In this document: piece after piece, positions 6,581 through 9,586 of the stretch
Position numbering within the stretch: position 1 is the first letter of the stretch
How the letters are laid out: each line of letters opens with the position of its first letter
Assembly: GCA_030837785.1 (NCBI GenBank)
Contig: JAUQYA010000161.1
Span: 1-9,586 of the forward strand
Source: Albidovulum sp.
GTDB taxonomy: Bacteria; Pseudomonadota; Alphaproteobacteria; Rhodobacterales; Rhodobacteraceae
Direction: 5' to 3'
DNA length: 9,586 nt
Notes under the pieces: generated by a model
Seen by the model: the letters and a program-made list of their open reading frames with translations, nothing else
Database searches by the model: none
What the model was told of the DNA's origin: nothing
Translations under genes and position numbers: made by a program

Positions 6581-7513
6581 ATGCGCTTCACCCTGCGGCA
6601 GCTCAGCTATTTCGTCGCGGCCGGCGAGACCGGCAGTGTCACCCGCGCGGCCGAGCTGGTGAACATCTCCCAGCCCTCGGTGTCGGCCGCGATCGCGCAT
6701 CTGGAAAGCGAATTCGGCGTCCAGCTGTTCGTGCGCCAGCATGCCCAGGGGCTTACACTGACGCCCGCCGGCGAACGGCTGCTGCTGGCGGCCAGGGAAT
6801 CGCTTCGCTCTGCCCAGGAACTCTACGGCGTCGCCGGCACCGCTGCCGGCGTGGTGTCGGGGCGGCTCAATCTCGGCACGTTCCGCACCTTCGCCCCCCT
6901 CGTCGTCCCGGAAATCTGGCGTTCGTTCACCGGGCTCTATCCGGAGGTGCGGATGAACGTGACGGTGGAAAGCGAGGCGACGCTGCTTGACGGGCTGCGG
7001 CGCGCGCGGATCGACATCGCGCTGACCTACGACATGCACCTGGGCGAGGACATGACGTTCCAGCGGCTCGCCGAACTGCCGACCCATGTGCTTCTGGCGG
7101 CCGATCATCCCCTTGCCGGCCGTGCGTCGCTGCGGCTGGACGCGCTGGCGGGGGAGCCTTTCATCCTGCTCGGCCTGCCGCTCAGCCGGCAGTATTTCCT
7201 GTCGCTGTTCGAGAAGGCGGGGGTGCAGCCGCGCACGGTTCTGGAAACGCCGGATACCGCGATGCTGCGGTCCTTCGTGGCCGCCGGGATCGGCTATTCG
7301 CTGATGACGTCGCGGCCGCTGAACATGCGGGCGGAAAATGACCGGCCGCTGGCCTATGTGCCGCTGGAGGGCGACATCCCGCCCCTGGTGATCGGCCTGG
7401 CTTCGCTGAAGGATATCCGCCGCACGCGGCTGATCGAGGCCTTCGACGAACATTGCCGGCGCATGATCGTTCCCGGCAGCATCCCCGGAATGCAGAAGTG
7501 CACGCCCGGCTGA
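6581..7513 (+). CDS. LysR-type transcriptional regulator
   Basis: A 310-aa LysR family DNA-binding regulator. The N-terminal winged helix-turn-helix is clear: LRQLSYFVAAGETGSVTRAA (5-24), then NISQPSVSAAIAHLESEFGVQLF with the recognition helix near 29-40. The effector-binding domain spans about 93-300, with the usual GRLNLGTF opening and a GIGYSLM segment. These proteins usually sense a pathway metabolite and control neighbouring genes. Here the gene is downstream and co-directional with the catabolic cluster, not divergent as is more common, so control of that cluster is an inference. A T-N11-A operator was not identified. The ATG at 6581 gives a standard N-terminus, but its ribosome binding site is weak; the purine-rich GAGACGAGGCGGA (6551-6563) is rather far away. 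Confidence 0.93.
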   Translation: MRFTLRQLSYFVAAGETGSVTRAAELVNISQPSVSAAIAHLESEFGVQLFVRQHAQGLTLTPAGERLLLAARESLRSAQELYGVAGTAAGVVSGRLNLGTFRTFAPLVVPEIWRSFTGLYPEVRMNVTVESEATLLDGLRRARIDIALTYDMHLGEDMTFQRLAELPTHVLLAADHPLAGRASLRLDALAGEPFILLGLPLSRQYFLSLFEKAGVQPRTVLETPDTAMLRSFVAAGIGYSLMTSRPLNMRAENDRPLAYVPLEGDIPPLVIGLASLKDIRRTRLIEAFDEHCRRMIVPGSIPGMQKCTPG

Positions 7514-7520
7514 ACGGTTT

Positions 7521-7537
7521 CCGTCCGATCCGGACGG
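7521..7537 (+). terminator. Hairpin just after the LysR gene
   Basis: CCGTCCG (7521-7527), loop ATC, CGGACGG (7531-7537): a perfect 7-bp stem 7 bases after the LysR stop. It is not followed by a T run, so it is only a possible transcript-ending or stabilising structure. Confidence 0.35.
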
Positions 7538-7657
7538 CAGCTCCCGACCCGGCCCGGCAGGTTTTCCGGCCCGATCCCGTGGCAGCGGGAGAGGCCCGAC
7601 GCCGATCATGTCGCCTGCGCCGCTCCCGGCAGGCACCTGGCGACCGCGCGGGGAACG

Positions 7658-7695
7658 GCCCCAGGCCGGACCGGGCCGGACCTCTTGGGGCTTTT
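7658..7695 (+). terminator. Possible intrinsic terminator downstream of LysR
   Basis: GCCCCA (7658-7663) pairs with TGGGGC (7686-7691), enclosing a GC-rich segment that can pair further, and TTTT (7692-7695) follows at once. It lies about 145 bases beyond the LysR stop. The loop is long and the T run short, so confidence is limited. Confidence 0.35.
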
Positions 7696-7924
7696 CGGGG
7701 GCCTGCATGGCGAGCGGGTGACGGCGATCAATGCGCGCCGCGCGGACCGGGGCAAGGTCGGTGCCGGGGCGGGTGTCCGGCCACCGGAGAGAAGCGCGGC
7801 CATGTTTCCCGATGCAGGTGTCTGGCAGGTGGTCCCCGAGGGTCGGGGCGGGTGACGGCCCCCGGGGGGACGCCGGACCGCCGGCGCGCGCGCATCCGGT
7901 CCCCCGCCGGCCGCCGGGAGAGGA

Positions 7925-8797
7925 TTGCGCCGCCTGGCAATGGCGCTGTGCCTCGGGGGCGCGGCGCAGGTCGCCGCCGTCGGTGCCCGGGCCGAGACGC
8001 GGGCGCTTCTCGTCGGGGTTTCGGACTATGATGCCGAAGGGGGTGGCATTGCCGACCTTCGCGGCCCGGCCAATGACGTCCGCCTACTTCGCGATGTCCT
8101 CAAGGCGCAGGGTGTCCGGAGGATCGACAGTCTTGCCGACGGCGCGGAGGGCGCGGGGCGGCCGAGCCGGACGGCGATCCTCGCCGTGCTGGCGGGGCTC
8201 GCGGCGGCGTCGGGGAAGGGCGATCTGGTCTACCTCCATTTCAGCGGGCACGGCACCCGGCAGATCGACCGCAACGGCGACGAGACGGACGGGCTCGACG
8301 AGGTCTTTCTCGCCATCGACGCAGGCCCCGGCGCGCCGGGCAGCGGGCTGATCGCGAACGCCGCGACCGATGACGAGATCGGCAGCGCCGTCGCGGCGAT
8401 CCGCGCGGCGGGCGCCGATGTCTGGGTGGTGCTGGATTTCCGCAACTCCGGAACGGGCCTCAGGGGCGTTTTGCCCGGCATCGCGGCGCGCTACGCCGAT
8501 CCGGCGGCGTTCGGGATCGACGCGCCCCCCGACGGGGTGCCGGAGGCAGGGGACGAGATTCCGGCCGGGGAGGGCCTTCCCGGCGGGTATCCTGCCTTCT
8601 ACGCCGCGCGGTCCTCGGAGATCGCCCATGAGGTCAATCTTGCCGGGGCGGAGGGCGGGAACGCCTGGTATGGCCTGTTCACGGCCAAGCTCGCGGCGCG
8701 CCTTCAGGGGGTGCCGGCGATGAGCTGCCGGCAGCTTTTCCAGGCGGTTCTGGCCGATTTCAACGACGAGAGCCTGCCCGGTCCGGCGCGGCCGTAG
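7925..8797 (+). CDS. Caspase-like (peptidase C14 fold) exported protein, readable N-terminal part, catalytically dead
   Basis: The still-open 290-aa front part of a caspase-family gene. Residues 1-23 look like a signal peptide (RR, then a hydrophobic stretch, cleavage after ARA), so export is likely. The caspase fold follows: TRALLVGVSDYD, LRGPANDVRLLRDVL, then YLHFSGHGTRQ with the catalytic His109 and the DGLDEVFLA segment. The catalytic-cysteine loop, which in active relatives reads D-S/A-C-H-S-G, is D171-F-R-N-S-G here, so Cys became Arg173. No peptidase activity is expected. Start is TTG at 7925, just after GGGAGAGGA (7916-7924); ATG at 7940 would lose the positive residues of the signal peptide. 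The TAG end at 8795-8797 is premature (see the pseudogene entry). If translated, it would be a truncated, inactive secreted protein. Confidence 0.7.
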   Translation: MRRLAMALCLGGAAQVAAVGARAETRALLVGVSDYDAEGGGIADLRGPANDVRLLRDVLKAQGVRRIDSLADGAEGAGRPSRTAILAVLAGLAAASGKGDLVYLHFSGHGTRQIDRNGDETDGLDEVFLAIDAGPGAPGSGLIANAATDDEIGSAVAAIRAAGADVWVVLDFRNSGTGLRGVLPGIAARYADPAAFGIDAPPDGVPEAGDEIPAGEGLPGGYPAFYAARSSEIAHEVNLAGAEGGNAWYGLFTAKLAARLQGVPAMSCRQLFQAVLADFNDESLPGPARP

Positions 8798-9450
8798 ACA
8801 CCGTCCTGGGAGGGGACGCTGATCGACGGAGGGGTGTTCGGCCAGCCGGGCCAGCCGGGGGCCGCCCCGCGCCGTTTCCGGGCCACCGGCGGCGAGCTGC
8901 GGGCGGGCATCGTCCGCGGGCTTGGTCGGGGCGTCCTCATGGCGCTGGTGGCGGATGCCGCGGCGCCGGAGGGCGCGATCATCGGCCTTGGCAGATCGAG
9001 CGCGCGGAGCCGCTGCGGGCGGTCCTGAGGCCGGTCGACGCCGGCTGCACGCCGCGCCGGGGCGGCCTGTGCCCGCCACTCGGCGCGATGCCCCGGGAGG
9101 CGGCCTTTGCCCAGGTGGCCGGCCGCCCGATCGATCTGACGGTGGGCCTTGCGCCGGGTCTCGACGCGGCAAGCGCCGCCGCACTTGCGGCCGACGCCCC
9201 GCCCGCCGTGGCGTTGCGGGCCGCCCTTGGCGAAGCCTCCGCTGCGGGCCATGCGCTGCGCCTCGACCCCGAGGGCTACAGCGTCGAGACCCTCTGGGCC
9301 GACGGGCGCCTCTGGTTCGGTCCCCGCGCGGCGGTCGGCGGCTGCCCGGTCGGGCTGGGCTGGGATCCCTCGGGGGCGGCGCCTCTGGCCCCGCTCCTGT
9401 TGCGCATCGCCGAGGCCGAGATCCTGGCACGGCAATCGCAGCCGACACTA
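7925..9450 (+). pseudogene. Decaying caspase-like gene: dead active site, amber stop, frameshift, IS truncation
   Basis: Family-like sequence continues far beyond the TAG at 8795-8797. In the same phase, 8798-8991 reads TPSWEGTLID... RGVLMALVADAAAPEGAI, typical of the region after the caspase fold; a CAG-to-TAG change would explain the stop. At about 8987-8992 the sense moves to another phase. CTTGGCAG fits an ancestral CTTGCGCAG with one base lost, and reading from CAG at 8992 gives QIERAEPLRAVLRPVDAGC. That phase stays open through LWFGPRAAVGG and LAPLLLRIAEAE to 9450, where the IS end begins and adds a foreign ERV-stop. A 9-base tandem duplication (8840-8848, 8849-8857) adds GQP. The original gene was at least about 508 codons. 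The family assignment of the tail rests on my memory of relatives. Confidence 0.8.
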
Positions 9451-9586
9451 GAGCGTGTCTGAGTTAGATTGAAGCGTATCCTGCATGTCGGAGGCAGTTT
9501 TGGCATTCGGCGGGAGTGAAGGCGTCGAGCAGGGTTCCGACCCTTCGCCATGAGGCTTCGATGGTGCGCTCGTCTGCCTTTCGGAA
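9451..9586 (-). mobile_element. IS630-family insertion sequence, one end (partial)
   Basis: The element begins at about 9451 with GAGCGTGTCTGAGTTAG, the probable terminal inverted repeat, directly after a TA (9449-9450). IS630 elements insert at TA and duplicate it, which fits. Base composition drops compared with the gene it interrupts, and the disrupted reading frame ends here. The other end lies outside the window, so the paired repeat and second TA cannot be checked. Confidence 0.75.
9464..9586 (-). CDS. IS630-family transposase, C-terminal fragment
   Basis: The last 40 codons of a transposase, read on the minus strand from the window edge to a TAA (complement of 9464-9466). Key residues are ERTIEASWRRVGTLLDAF followed by PAEC and a final HAGYASI. 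This closely matches the usual C-terminus of IS630 transposases (ERTVEA.W..IG.LLD.F.PEEC.NY...AGY). The catalytic DDE residues lie outside the window. The stop sits 13 bases inside the element end, as usual for compact insertion sequences. Confidence 0.8.
   Translation of the reverse strand, partial: FRKADERTIEASWRRVGTLLDAFTPAECQNCLRHAGYASI

Larger units (their letters stand above)
7514..7924 (+). other. 411-base stretch without a convincing gene
   Basis: It holds two hairpins described separately, a perfect CCCCCGGGGG palindrome, a GCGCGCGCGC-type alternating run near 7880-7890, and a short coding-like stretch. In the same phase as the caspase-like gene, 7679-7855 reads as a protein-like segment (LLGLFGGLHGERVTAINARR at its start, ending VWQVVPEGRGG before a TGA). 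It has no start with a ribosome binding site and no family I recognise, so it may be a gene remnant or a chance frame in GC-rich DNA. Confidence 0.4.

Noticed and set aside
7880..7892. Alternating GC run as a regulatory Z-DNA element
   Set aside because: It is short and expected in DNA of this composition; nothing ties it to a function.
8084..9448. A 454-codon open frame on the minus strand across the broken caspase-like gene
   Set aside because: It is tempting because the plus strand is interrupted here, but the translation is a low-complexity Arg/Pro/Gly/Ala mix, while the plus strand keeps caspase-family motifs in three joinable segments.
9088..9462. A separate 124-aa hypothetical protein
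   Set aside because: Its start is an internal Met, its sequence reads as the C-terminal continuation of the caspase-like gene, and its last codons come from the insertion sequence. It is better treated as part of the pseudogene.

Overview
This is a 9.6 kb window of very GC-rich DNA with tightly packed, almost entirely plus-strand genes. It most resembles an alphaproteobacterium of the Rhodobacterales type. The support is codon use, a small four-cysteine DUF6455-like protein, and the overall family content. No rRNA, tRNA, CRISPR array or origin is visible, and the taxonomic placement is an inference.

Region 1 (1-6112) looks like a small-molecule catabolic cluster on one strand. In order it holds: a class II histone-deacetylase/acetylpolyamine-amidohydrolase homologue; a two-dinucleotide-fold flavin monooxygenase; a Rieske non-heme iron oxygenase alpha subunit; a Rid-family protein; a DUF1028 protein; and an ArgE/DapE-like M20 deacylase. 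The last four are almost certainly co-transcribed, with a 4-base ATGA overlap and then gaps of 12 and 3 bases. The first two are separated from the next gene by about 130 bases each. The parts suggest oxidative breakdown of an N-acylated or N-alkylated amine: two different deacylases, two oxygenases, and a Rid protein of a family known for imine/enamine hydrolysis. No substrate can be named from sequence. No reductase for the Rieske protein is present in the window.

Region 2 (6243-7513) has the 89-aa DUF6455-like protein, then a LysR-type regulator on the same strand. The regulator may control the upstream cluster. Region 3 (7514-7924) is a 411-base stretch without a convincing gene. It holds hairpins that may end the LysR transcript and a short coding-like stretch.

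Region 4 (7925-9586) is a decaying gene for a secreted caspase-like (peptidase C14 fold) protein. The catalytic Cys-His-Ser-Gly motif has become Arg-Asn-Ser-Gly. An amber codon stops the frame at 8795-8797. A 1-base deletion near 8987-8992 shifts the frame. The C-terminal end is cut at 9450 by the end of an IS630-family insertion sequence, whose transposase C-terminus reads on the minus strand to the window edge. The successive lesions in one gene make this the most distinctive part of the window. The possibly undescribed catabolic operon is the other point of interest.
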